A DNA stretch of 64,000 bases from Pseudoduganella flava (GTDB lineage Bacteria > Pseudomonadota > Gammaproteobacteria > Burkholderiales > Burkholderiaceae_D), in NCBI RefSeq assembly GCF_007830495.1, contig NZ_VLKW01000011.1:62001-126000 (forward strand), read 5' to 3'. Below are positions 25,791 through 34,240 of this stretch, one piece after another. The number at the start of each line of letters is the position of its first letter. The stretch's first letter is position 1. The translations under genes were made by a program, and so were the position numbers. The notes beneath the pieces are model-generated. The model was given only the letters and a program-made list of their open reading frames with translations, was not told the origin of the DNA and ran no database searches.

Positions 25791-27473
25791 ATGAACATGC
25801 TGCGCAACCTCGCCATCGGCAAACGCCTCGCGCTCGGCTTTGCCATCACCATCGCACTGGCGATCATGATCGCCGTGATCGCCCTGTGGCGCCTGAACGA
25901 CGTGGCGCAAGCCACCCAGGCCATGATGGCTTCGCCGCTGGCGAAAGAGCGCATGATCAGCGACTGGTATAGCAAGATCGACAGCGCGATCCGCCGCACG
26001 ACGGCGATCGCCAAGTCGAGCGACCTGTCGCTGGCCGCGTATTTCGCGGCGGAGGGCAAGCAGTCGACCGCGATCTCGGCCGAGCTGCAGAAGAAGATCG
26101 AGGCGCTGCTCGTCACGGACGAGGAGAAGGCGCAGTTCGAGAAGATCATGGCGCAGCGTAAGGTGTACCTCGCCTCGCGCGACCAGGTGGCCAAGCTGAA
26201 AGGCGCGGGCCAGCTGGACGAAGCGGCAAAAGTGTTCGAGACCGTGTACGTGCCCGGTGCGGCGACCTACCAGGGCCTGATCCAGGACCTGCTGAAGATG
26301 GAGCGCGCCAGCATCGACGCCACCGGCACCGAGATCGAAGCGATCAACGCGAAGAGCCGCCAGATCGTCATCACGCTGGCCGTGCTGGTGCTCGTGCTGG
26401 GCACCGCCAGTGCATGGTGGCTGACGGTGGGCATCACGCAGCCGTTGCACGTGGCGGTGGACGCGGCGACCCGCGTCGCATCCGGCGACCTGACCGGCCA
26501 CATCGAAGCGAAAGGCAACGACGAGACGGGCAAGCTGCTGCGTGCGCTGGGCGACATGAACCAGGCGCTGTACAACATCGTTACCGAAGTGCGCAGCGGC
26601 ACCGAAAGCATCAAGGTCGCATCGACCGAGATCGCGGCGGGCAACCACGACCTGTCGTCGCGCACCGAGGAGCAGGCCAGCGCGCTGGAGGAAACCGCGT
26701 CGTCGATGGAAGAACTGACGTCGACGGTGCGCACCAACGCGGACAACGCCCGCCAGGCCAACCAGATGGCCGCTGCCGCCGCATCGGCCGCCGCGAAGGG
26801 CGGCGACGTGGTGCAGCAGGTGGTGGGCCGGATGAATTCGATCGATGCGTCGTCGAAGAAGATCGTCGACATCATCGGCACGATCGACGGCATCGCGTTC
26901 CAGACCAACATCCTCGCGTTGAACGCGGCCGTCGAGGCGGCGCGCGCGGGCGAGCAGGGACGGGGCTTCGCCGTCGTCGCGGGCGAAGTGCGCAGCCTGG
27001 CGCAGCGCAGCGCGGCCGCCGCGAAGGAAATCAAGGAGCTCATCGGCGCTTCCGTGTCGGAAGTGGCCGAAGGCAGCCGGCTGGTGACTGAGGCCGGCAG
27101 CACGATGGAGGAAATCGTGGCCAGCGTGCGGCGCGTCAGTGACGTCATCGGCGAGATCACGGCCGCCAGCGTCGAACAGAGCGCCGGCATCGAGGAAGTG
27201 AACCAGGCGATCGTGCAGATGGACGCGGTGACGCAGCAGAACGCCGCGCTGGTCGAGGAATCCGCCGCGGCGGCCGAATCGATGCAGCAGCAGGCGGCCA
27301 GCCTCGCGGAGGTGGTCAGCGTGTTCCGTACGGGTGAGGTGGTGCGGCCTGTCGCAGCTGCGGCACCGCGGCCGGCGGTCCGTAAGCCGGCGCCGGCGAT
27401 GGCGGTGGCTGTGCGCAAGCCTGCCGCGCGGGCGGCAGCGCCAACGGCGAATACGGAGTGGGAAGAGTTCTGA
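25791..27473 (+). CDS. Methyl-accepting chemotaxis protein
   Basis: The 560-residue receptor has a first membrane helix (about 11-33), a four-helix-bundle periplasmic sensor (about 35-190), a second helix (VITLAVLVLVLGTASAWWL), a HAMP domain and a Tar-like signalling domain with the hairpin tip IDGIAFQTNILALNAAVEAA. Methylation-type EEQASALEETAS and similar helices flank it. It ends in EWEEF, resembling the NWETF pentapeptide that tethers CheR and CheB in high-abundance receptors, after an Ala/Pro-rich linker. The ligand is unknown. A strong terminator follows 22 bases after the stop. Confidence 0.92.
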   Translation: MNMLRNLAIGKRLALGFAITIALAIMIAVIALWRLNDVAQATQAMMASPLAKERMISDWYSKIDSAIRRTTAIAKSSDLSLAAYFAAEGKQSTAISAELQKKIEALLVTDEEKAQFEKIMAQRKVYLASRDQVAKLKGAGQLDEAAKVFETVYVPGAATYQGLIQDLLKMERASIDATGTEIEAINAKSRQIVITLAVLVLVLGTASAWWLTVGITQPLHVAVDAATRVASGDLTGHIEAKGNDETGKLLRALGDMNQALYNIVTEVRSGTESIKVASTEIAAGNHDLSSRTEEQASALEETASSMEELTSTVRTNADNARQANQMAAAAASAAAKGGDVVQQVVGRMNSIDASSKKIVDIIGTIDGIAFQTNILALNAAVEAARAGEQGRGFAVVAGEVRSLAQRSAAAAKEIKELIGASVSEVAEGSRLVTEAGSTMEEIVASVRRVSDVIGEITAASVEQSAGIEEVNQAIVQMDAVTQQNAALVEESAAAAESMQQQAASLAEVVSVFRTGEVVRPVAAAAPRPAVRKPAPAMAVAVRKPAARAAAPTANTEWEEF

Positions 27474-27495
27474 CGCCGTGTGCGGTATGATCGAG

Positions 27496-27525
27496 AGACC
27501 CGGCCGTGTGCCGGGTCTTTTTTTT
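27496..27525 (+). terminator. Intrinsic terminator after the cheW-mcp operon
   Basis: AGACCCGGC (27496-27504) pairs with GCCGGGTCT (27510-27518) around a 5-base loop, followed by an unbroken T-run to 27525. Confidence 0.93.
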
Positions 27526-27565
27526 GTTCTTTCGCGGGGTTTGTGGACAGCCGCGTTTTTTACAA

Positions 27566-28003
27566 ATGCGATTTCAAAAATGTTTCGCGCGCGGTGCCGT
27601 CGTGTTGGCGTTTGCGCTGCCGTGCACCACGTTCGCAGGTCCGCCATCCCCGCCGGCCCCCCCGGAACCCGGCGCCACCCTCGAGCAAGTGCACGCGCTG
27701 GCCGAGCAATATTATGACGCGACGCCGCGTTCGCGCCCGAACGCCTACCAGCGCGCGAGAGAGACAGCGCCGACCTGCTCGACGCCGCGCTATCCGTAAG
27801 CCGGCATCCGCAACGAGCTGATGGGAACAACCGAACTGACGTTCAATTACGGGCCGGATGGGAAAGCGGTCAACATCCGCTTGCGCAAAAGCTCGGGTTA
27901 CGCGGTGCTGGACGAGGCGGCATTTGAAGCGCTCGCCCTGTGCGTTTTCAGGCCGGACTCCACGGACACCCAGTCCGTCTCGTACCGCTTTCATATGCAG
28001 TAA
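27566..28003 (+). pseudogene. TonB C-terminal-domain protein interrupted by an in-frame stop
   Basis: The frame opens with a signal peptide (MRFQKCFARGAVVLAFALP, cut near TFAG), a Pro-rich stretch and a region ending CSTPRYP, then meets TAA at 27797-27799. The same frame continues without shift as AGIRNELMGTTELTFNYGPDG and KSSGYAVLDEAAFEAL to 28003. CxxPxYPxxA followed by GTxxLxFxxxxDG and KSSGxxxLDxAA is the standard TonB C-terminal domain, so the stop sits inside one domain; AAA to TAA would be enough. Either the gene is dead, or the stop is read through, or an assembly error created it. An ATG at 27821 could restart only part of the domain. Confidence 0.78.
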
Positions 28004-28009
28004 AGGCGG

Positions 28010-28507
28010 TCAGCGGACCGGCATCTTTGATGCGGGTGCCAACGCCCGCTGCGACAACGCATCCGCCTCCTGATTCCGATGCCGCGGCAGCCAGCGCACA
28101 TGCACGCTGCCCAGTTGCGCCATCAGCGCATGCACGCGGGCGCGGTGCGCTTCCAGGCCCTTCGCGCCGGGCACCCCGGCCAGCAGCACGTCCTGCACGA
28201 CGGCCTGGCTGTCGCCATACACCAGCAGTTCGGAAGCCTGCGCTTGCACAGCCGCTTCCAGCAGCGCGATCAGCGCCAGGTATTCGGCGTCTCCGCTGGT
28301 GCCGTGGCCGGCGCCGCGGCTGATTTCGATGCGTTCGCCGGCAGGGCCGAGCAGCAAGGCGCCGATGCCGATGCGGCCCGGGTTCGGCGTGGCGGAGCCG
28401 TCGAACCACGCGCGCCAGCCGGACGCGGACTGCGGCACGTGGCGGCGGGCGAGTTTTTCCGCGGCGGCGCGGGCTTGCGCCAGGGCGCGGGGTGTGACGG
28501 TGTTCAA
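28010..28507 (-). CDS. RNase H-like protein (RVT_3 family)
   Basis: The 165-residue protein has an RNase HI-type fold with the four acidic residues that bind metal: Asp36 in WFDGSA, Glu75 in GDAEYLAL, Asp99 in VYGDSQAV and Asp149 in QEADALS. It lacks the basic protrusion of E. coli RNase HI and belongs to the RVT_3-like group. It may cleave RNA in RNA-DNA hybrids in the cytosol. The N-terminal 28 residues form an Ala/Arg-rich helix. The stop lies 6 bases from the convergent TonB pseudogene. It is probably monocistronic. Confidence 0.85.
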   Translation of the reverse strand: MNTVTPRALAQARAAAEKLARRHVPQSASGWRAWFDGSATPNPGRIGIGALLLGPAGERIEISRGAGHGTSGDAEYLALIALLEAAVQAQASELLVYGDSQAVVQDVLLAGVPGAKGLEAHRARVHALMAQLGSVHVRWLPRHRNQEADALSQRALAPASKMPVR

Positions 28508-28555
28508 ATGCGGCTCATCGGCTGAAACTGGCGAGCGCGCATTGTACCGTCACCG

Positions 28556-29134
28556 TCAGCGGCGGTACGGGTTCTCCGGCCGGCGGTCGTAGCGGTTCGG
28601 CACGCCGTCACCGTCGCGATCGCGGTCGTAGCGGTTCGGGATGCCGTCGTGGTCCTGGTCACGCCGGCCGCCGCCGTGGCCGTAGTAGGCGTGGCCGCGG
28701 TCTTGCCAGCCGCGGTCGCGGTTGTAATGGTTCGGATCGCGGTCGGCCCAGTTCGGGCGGCCGTCGCCGTCGCGGTCGCGGTCATAGCGATTCGGGATAC
28801 CGTCGTGATCCAGGTCGCCGCGCGGGCCGTAGCGGTTCCAGCGCGGCCCTTCGTAGCGCCAGCGGCCGCCGTACTCGACCCAGCGCGGTGCCGCGTACGC
28901 ATAACCCGGCCGCTCGGCCACCCAGCCGCCGCCCACCCACACGTGGCGGTAGCCGTCCCAGCCCCAGTAACCCGGCGCCCACACATAGCCCATGCGCGGC
29001 GGCGGTACCGCTTCCCAGCGCGGCGGCGGGGGCGGGGTGCCGATGACGATATCGACCCCGACCTGCGCCTGGGCTGGCGCCAGCGCGGCCGAGCCGAGCA
29101 CGATGGCGGTGGCGATGAAGGCAGTCCTGATCAT
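28556..29134 (-). CDS. YXWGXW-motif protein with calcium-type acidic repeats (paralogue)
   Basis: The 192-residue exported protein has a signal peptide (cut near APAQAQ), two YXWGXW-type segments (GYVWAPGYWGWDGYRHVW, then GYAYAAPRWVEYGGRWRY) and at least four DxDxDGxPNxxDRD repeats, the last ones ending RPENPYRR. It has the same order of parts as the protein at 16868 and shares its C-terminal ending pattern (NRYDRRPENP versus NRHDDRPDNP). It is longer by an extra repeat and a Gly-rich insertion. Location is probably periplasm or cell surface. A 17-base motif shared with another envelope gene lies about 92 bases upstream. Confidence 0.8.
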   Translation of the reverse strand: MIRTAFIATAIVLGSAALAPAQAQVGVDIVIGTPPPPPRWEAVPPPRMGYVWAPGYWGWDGYRHVWVGGGWVAERPGYAYAAPRWVEYGGRWRYEGPRWNRYGPRGDLDHDGIPNRYDRDRDGDGRPNWADRDPNHYNRDRGWQDRGHAYYGHGGGRRDQDHDGIPNRYDRDRDGDGVPNRYDRRPENPYRR

Positions 29135-29225
29135 GATTTCTCTCTCCGTTGTGTAGGCAGGGAGCGGTGCCGCCCCCGATTGAGGCCACTATATCGCGCA
29201 CGATTTGCGGCACGAACGGCGATTG

Positions 29226-29242
29226 CAGATTTTTACAAACGG
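29226..29242 (-). promoter_or_regulatory. Shared 17-base motif upstream of the YXWGXW gene
   Basis: CAGATTTTTACAAACGG reads on the plus strand here and, identically, at 53882-53898 upstream of another exported-protein gene. Here TACAAAC also pairs with GTTTGTA (29249-29255) across an 8-base gap. It could be a regulator site for envelope genes, or serve the divergent transpeptidase gene. Confidence 0.45.
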
Positions 29243-29315
29243 CGCCAGGTTTGTACCGCTTGTAACGCCCATGTATCCAGACTGTTTCCATGGCCCCCCG
29301 CTAGACGGCGGCATC

Positions 29316-32300
29316 ATGGCCTATCCATTAGCTGATCTATTCGTCAACCAGCACCGCGCATGGCGTCGCGGCCGTGCCTTGCGGCCGCGCCGCGTCGTTC
29401 CTTGGGGATGGCTGGGCGGCGCCGCGCTGGCGCTGCTCGGCGGCGGCCTGATTGGCGCGCATGCGCTGCGGATGGGTGCGCAAGGGGCACCGGACGAGGG
29501 CGCCGATGCGTTGCGCGCCGCCGCGCTGCTGCAGCCGGTGGTGCCGGGCGCCGTGTTCGCCGTGCCCGCGACGCCCGGCCTGACGATGCTGGCGCAACCC
29601 GGCGGCGCGATTGCGATCGCCAGCAAGATGCGGCCGGAGAAGGCTGTGCGCATCGACCTGTGCACGCAGGCGGTCGACGCAGCCGGGCGCTTGCTGCCGC
29701 TGCGCCTGGGTTATCGGGATGCGGATCTGGCGCGTTGGGCGGGCAGCGGCGGCATGCGCAACGTGCTGCTCGTCGCGCAAGGTTCGCCGGTCACCGCGGC
29801 GATGCCGGTGCTGACCTTGACCGGTCGCGGCGCCGAGCCGCTGGGCGTCGCATGGTCCGGTCATTCCGCCCGCTGGCTGGGCGACGGCGCCACGCTTGTG
29901 CAGGGCAGTACCGGTACCGCCACGTTGCGCGATGCGGGCTGGCTGGCCTGGCAGGGCGGCGCGCTGCAACTGACGCGCCGGGCCAGCGCGGCTTGCCCGC
30001 GTGGCGGCGAGCTGGTGGCCCGCCTGTACACGCCCGATGCGGCGCAGCGCGGCAATGCGCTCGTCACGGCGTTCTCGGTGGCCGGGGCGACGGCGGCAGC
30101 ATGGCTGGCCCCCGGCAACTACGCGATTCCCGCCGTCGCCGCGCCTGAGCTGGAGGACGAGGCGCTGTTCGCGGGCCTGCAGGCCCGCGGCCTGGTGCGC
30201 CTGTCGGCCCAGGGCGCGATCGAACTGGCGCCACCCGACCTGCCGGAATGGCGCCGCGCGCCGGCGGACGCGCGTGCCGTCGACCTGGCGCAATGGCGCC
30301 ACGTGCTGGTCGACGACACCACGCGCAAACTGCTGCGCCGGTTGTACCGCCAGGCCGACGGCGCCTACGTGCGCCAGCAGGTCGCGCTGTACAACAGCGA
30401 ACGGGCGCTGCTCGCGTGGCGAGTGCGCGCCGGCGATGCGTCGCGCTGGCAGGCCGATGGCGCCGTGACGGCGGCCATGCCCCCGCATGCGGCACGCCTG
30501 ACGGCCGCGCTGCCGCAGGGCTGGCAGCCGTGGACGCGGCTGGAAGCCGTGCCGCGCGGCGGCCGGGCGGTACCGCTCACGCTCGATCTTCCCGGTCCGG
30601 CGACAGGCCAGGAACGCTACGCGCTGCTGCTCGCTGGTCACCTGGCCGGTACGCCGCAAGGCGCGCTCGTACAGACGCGCGATGCGTGCGACGGCCGCGC
30701 ATGCGCATCGCCCGCCGACCTGCGGCAATTGCTCGTGCAACCGCTGCCCGGCGCGCGCCGCGTCGTACTGCCCGTGACGGCGCTCGATGCGGCTGCGCTG
30801 GCGCGCCCCGGCGAACTTCAATATCGGCACCTACGCGTGGTTGCCGATCGCATCGTCTGGCAGCCGCTGCCGCGCACCGCGCCGGCCGCCCCGGCGGCGC
30901 AGCGCGGCGCCGCCAACGCGATCCTGCTGGCGGACCGCAACGGCACGCCGCTGTGGGCGGATGGCGTTACCACCCAGCCGGCCGCGCAGGCAGGGCTCGC
31001 GCCGCTGCTGGGCATCGGGCCCGATCACGCGAGCAGCGTGGCCGGCATGCTGGCCCGCGCCGGCACGGCAGGTCACGCCCGCCTGTCGCTCGACCTGCCG
31101 CTGCAGTCGCTGGCGCAGCAGGTGCTCGACTGCCTGGGCTGGCGCCAAGGGCACTGGTCGGGGCAGCGTTGCGAAGGGGGCGCGCCGGCGCCGCGGCGTA
31201 AGGCCGGCATTGTCGTGCTGGACGCGGAAAACGGCGACATCCTGGCCGCCGCAGGGGCCGGCCAACCGCACGTGGACGCGGGCAATTGGCGCGAGGCGCG
31301 CGACCTGGACCGCGCCAGCCCGGCCGACAGCCCGCTGCGCCTGCCCGCGTGGCAGCACGACGGCGGCGCCCACAACAGCCCCGGCTCCACGTTCAAGGTC
31401 GTCAGCGCACTGGGCCTGGAACTGGCCGCGCGCAGCGACAAGGACCTCGATGCGCTGCTGGCCGGCCAGCCCCTCGACGCCATCAACGGGCAGGCGCGCA
31501 GCCGCGGTTACGACTTCACGACGGCCGCGCCGACATATCCGGCGTCGGCGCACGGCGCCTACGTCACCAACTACCGCGAAGTGGGCATCGATGGCCGCGC
31601 CCAGCAGGGCCGGCTGGGGCTTGCGCAGGCGCTGACGTACAGCCTCAATACGTGGTTCGCCTGGACGGGCGAATGGTCCGACCGCACGTTGTTCGGCCGC
31701 CCGAGCGGCGGCATGCCGGATGCCCAGGCCCTGGAAGCCGGCGCGCTCGATGCGGCGCGGCCGATCGTCGCGGCCGCGCGCCGCCTCGGTTTCGAGCGCG
31801 TGCAGCGGCTCGATGGCGGCCTGCTGCCAGCCACGTTCCGCTGGAATGCCTACGATGCGCTACAGGCCACGCCGGCCGCGATCGACCCGGTGCACACCCG
31901 GCACGAGCTGCGCCAGATGAGCATCGGCCTGCGCATGCAGGCGACGCCACTGCAGATGGCGCTCGCTGCCGCCGCGGTCGGGCAGGGCGCCAGTGTGGCG
32001 CCGCGGCTGCTGCTGGAACTGGACGGCCGTGCCGCCGCCGCGCCGGACCTGGAAAAGCTCGACGTGCGCCTGGACCGCATCCGCGCCGGCATGAAGGGTG
32101 TGATCGACCGCGGCACCGCGGCGGGTGCCTTCCGCGCCTTGCCGTCGCAGGTGCGCGCGGGGCTGTACGGCAAGACGGGGACGGCGCCCGTCAGCGACGA
32201 CAGCGCAACCGTCTGGTTCACCGGCTGGCTGGAACCGGGCAGCCTGCCGGGCCAGCGGCACAGGCTCGCATTCGCCGTCTATGCCAGCCATTCGGACGGC

Positions 32301-32426
32301 ACCGGCGGCAGCCATGCGGCCCCCGTGATGGCGGCGCTGCTGGCCCGGCTGGCCGGCCAGAACGGTGAACAGAAGGGTAATCCGGCCTGTCCAGGGCCGA
32401 ATGGTTCCTGCTCATCCATGCCATGA
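29316..32426 (+). CDS. Large penicillin-binding-protein-like transpeptidase
   Basis: The 1036-residue protein has one membrane helix (about 29-50), a long extracytoplasmic N-terminal region of unassigned beta-rich sequence and a C-terminal transpeptidase domain. The three active-site motifs are intact: Ser691-TFK694 in SPGSTFKVV, Ser776-LN in YSLNTWF, and Lys953-TG in YGKTGTAPV. It would cross-link peptidoglycan in the periplasm. Length is far beyond FtsI or PBP2 (about 600). It is the first gene of an eight-gene run and, with the SEDS protein at 49302, suggests a SEDS-PBP pair controlled by the neighbouring kinases. The start at MAYPLAD is chosen over an upstream in-frame extension that crosses the divergent promoter. 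Confidence 0.8.
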   Translation: MAYPLADLFVNQHRAWRRGRALRPRRVVPWGWLGGAALALLGGGLIGAHALRMGAQGAPDEGADALRAAALLQPVVPGAVFAVPATPGLTMLAQPGGAIAIASKMRPEKAVRIDLCTQAVDAAGRLLPLRLGYRDADLARWAGSGGMRNVLLVAQGSPVTAAMPVLTLTGRGAEPLGVAWSGHSARWLGDGATLVQGSTGTATLRDAGWLAWQGGALQLTRRASAACPRGGELVARLYTPDAAQRGNALVTAFSVAGATAAAWLAPGNYAIPAVAAPELEDEALFAGLQARGLVRLSAQGAIELAPPDLPEWRRAPADARAVDLAQWRHVLVDDTTRKLLRRLYRQADGAYVRQQVALYNSERALLAWRVRAGDASRWQADGAVTAAMPPHAARLTAALPQGWQPWTRLEAVPRGGRAVPLTLDLPGPATGQERYALLLAGHLAGTPQGALVQTRDACDGRACASPADLRQLLVQPLPGARRVVLPVTALDAAALARPGELQYRHLRVVADRIVWQPLPRTAPAAPAAQRGAANAILLADRNGTPLWADGVTTQPAAQAGLAPLLGIGPDHASSVAGMLARAGTAGHARLSLDLPLQSLAQQVLDCLGWRQGHWSGQRCEGGAPAPRRKAGIVVLDAENGDILAAAGAGQPHVDAGNWREARDLDRASPADSPLRLPAWQHDGGAHNSPGSTFKVVSALGLELAARSDKDLDALLAGQPLDAINGQARSRGYDFTTAAPTYPASAHGAYVTNYREVGIDGRAQQGRLGLAQALTYSLNTWFAWTGEWSDRTLFGRPSGGMPDAQALEAGALDAARPIVAAARRLGFERVQRLDGGLLPATFRWNAYDALQATPAAIDPVHTRHELRQMSIGLRMQATPLQMALAAAAVGQGASVAPRLLLELDGRAAAAPDLEKLDVRLDRIRAGMKGVIDRGTAAGAFRALPSQVRAGLYGKTGTAPVSDDSATVWFTGWLEPGSLPGQRHRLAFAVYASHSDGTGGSHAAPVMAALLARLAGQNGEQKGNPACPGPNGSCSSMP

Positions 32427-32493
32427 TGGCATGTGCCCGTGGTTTGCCCGCCGATTTCCGGCGCGCGCGCGGGCACGGAGATATCATCGTGTC

Positions 32494-33708
32494 ATGAGGC
32501 TGCCAGGAACGCGCTACCAGGAACCGGGTTGGGAACAGGTGAGGAAACTCCTCGGCCACGTGTCGCTCGTCGCGTTCCGGCAGTGCGACCTTGCCCAGCT
32601 GGGCGACGCGGCACAGCATGCGCCGATGCTGGACTGGTACACCGATGCGCTGGCCCATGCGCTGCGCGGGGCCAGTCAGTCGTTGCGCGGTGCGGCACCG
32701 GGCAACAGCTATGGCGACAGCGTCGGCGACCTGGCGCTTGGCCTCGTGTTCGAGCTGCAGGCGCAACCCGCGTACTTCGCGGCGTTTGCCGCGGCGGTGG
32801 CGGGCGAACACGCGAAGGCCGGGCCGTTCTGGCAGCACACCACCGGCGACGCGCTACTGCGCAAGAAGGTCAACGACATGTACGCGACGCTTCGCGACAA
32901 GGTCGATGCTGACAACTACGTGGCCGCCACCGGCCAGCCGTGCACACCGAACCGCATCTACACCTACCGCATGCTGGACATGGCCCATGCCGCGATCGCC
33001 CAGGTGTTCAACGGCTGGCCCGGCACGGCGCCGCAGGTCGCCGCGATCCTCGGCCGCCCGGCGGACGGCTTTCCGATCGAAGTGCGCCGCCTGAAGGGCG
33101 CGGCCACCTGCAAGGCCGAATGGGTGATCAACTGGAGCGCCACGCTGGAGCAGTTCACCGGCGCGCCCGGCCCGCTGCACACGAAGTCGAAGCGTTTCGC
33201 AAGCCTGCGCAACAGCCCCGAAAAGATCGGCGCGATGCTGGCCGAGATCGGCGACTACGAGGAGCTGTCGGCGAACCTCGATGGCGACGACTGGCGCCAC
33301 GACCAGGAAGATGCCGCCGCGTGGCTGGACGACCTGGCGCGCGTGTCGCTCGAGGCCCGCGCGGGAGAGGCGGACCGCATCCTGCCGCCGCCGGAGGATG
33401 AAGCTGACGAAACCGACGAGCTTTGCGCCGCCCCCGGCTATGATGTGTTGCCGGGCTCCGCGTCCGCGCTGGCGGCCCTGCGTGACGAGGCGCTGCCGGT
33501 GCGGCTGGCCGTCTTCCTGAAACTGCTGGGGCCTGCGGACGACAGCTATCCGGACGAATGGCTGGACCGGGACACGGGCGAACTGCCCACCTTGCAGCGG
33601 CTGGCGCAACAGGGTGGCATGTCCGTGCCCACGCTGCGCAAGCGGCGCAACGCGGCGATCGCGCGACTGTACGGCGCCCGCCCCACTGGAGACGATGATG
33701 AACCCTGA
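32494..33708 (+). CDS. Unknown protein with C-terminal HTH-like tail
   Basis: I do not recognise the 404-residue product as a whole. It is soluble. The N-terminal half is helical and conserved-looking (YGDSVGDLALGLVFELQAQ, CTPNRIYTYRMLDMAHAA); a central acidic stretch (PPPEDEADETDEL) follows; and the last 40 residues, TLQRLAQQGGMSVPTLRKRR and the following NAAIARLYG, read like the HTH of sigma region 4 or a Trp-repressor-type helix pair. Its stop lies inside the next gene, so the two are translationally linked, as sigma and anti-sigma genes often are; that comparison is only inference. Confidence 0.6.
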   Translation: MRLPGTRYQEPGWEQVRKLLGHVSLVAFRQCDLAQLGDAAQHAPMLDWYTDALAHALRGASQSLRGAAPGNSYGDSVGDLALGLVFELQAQPAYFAAFAAAVAGEHAKAGPFWQHTTGDALLRKKVNDMYATLRDKVDADNYVAATGQPCTPNRIYTYRMLDMAHAAIAQVFNGWPGTAPQVAAILGRPADGFPIEVRRLKGAATCKAEWVINWSATLEQFTGAPGPLHTKSKRFASLRNSPEKIGAMLAEIGDYEELSANLDGDDWRHDQEDAAAWLDDLARVSLEARAGEADRILPPPEDEADETDELCAAPGYDVLPGSASALAALRDEALPVRLAVFLKLLGPADDSYPDEWLDRDTGELPTLQRLAQQGGMSVPTLRKRRNAAIARLYGARPTGDDDEP

Positions 33709-34240
33709 GGCCAAACTGCAAGCCAAATTGCAAGAGCGCCTGCTGCTGGCCCGCGCGGTGCCGGGCGACCGGCTGCTGCTGGCCGATGCGACGCTGCAGG
33801 CCGCGCTGGACGGCACCCGTCCTTTGAGCCCGGCCGAACTGGCCGCGCTGAACGGCTCGCCCGTCACGCTGCGGCGCTTTCGCACGCTCGCGCTGGCGCG
33901 GCGCCAGGGCGCGTGGCAGACCAGCAGCGGCATGCTGCGCGCGGCCGACAGCGGCGCGCTGCCCATGCTGGCGACCGATGACGGCCTGTGGGCGCTGCAC
34001 TTCGTGCCCGACGGGGAAGGCTGGCAGGTGGTGTTGACGCTAGACGCTGCCGCGCCGCCGGCAGCAAGCCTGCTGCGCGAACGCCCGCTGCTGCGCGTGA
34101 CGGACGGCGCCGGCGCCATCGTGCTGCAAGGGCGGCTCGATGCGGATGGCGAGTGCGAGCGCCCCTGGCCGTTCGCGCTGGCGCCGGCCCGCCACTTCCA
34201 GCAGCATGGCGCCACGTTCGCCGTGACGGCGTTGCGATGA
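33698..34240 (+). CDS. Unknown 180-aa protein of the kinase-associated operon
   Basis: No family is recognised. An N-terminal helical part (LQAKLQERLLLARAVPGDRL, then LSPAELAALNGSPVTLRRF) is followed by a beta-rich part (WALHFVPDGEGWQVVLTLD and LLRVTDGAGAIVLQGRLDAD). No membrane segment is predicted. The helical part is somewhat like the cytosolic head of anti-sigma factors, but there is no zinc motif. The ATG at 33698 has GGAG 6 bases upstream and lies inside the end of the previous gene; the stop overlaps the next ATG. Coupling on both sides suggests its product works in a complex with its neighbours. Confidence 0.6.
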   Translation: MNPEAKLQAKLQERLLLARAVPGDRLLLADATLQAALDGTRPLSPAELAALNGSPVTLRRFRTLALARRQGAWQTSSGMLRAADSGALPMLATDDGLWALHFVPDGEGWQVVLTLDAAAPPAASLLRERPLLRVTDGAGAIVLQGRLDADGECERPWPFALAPARHFQQHGATFAVTALR

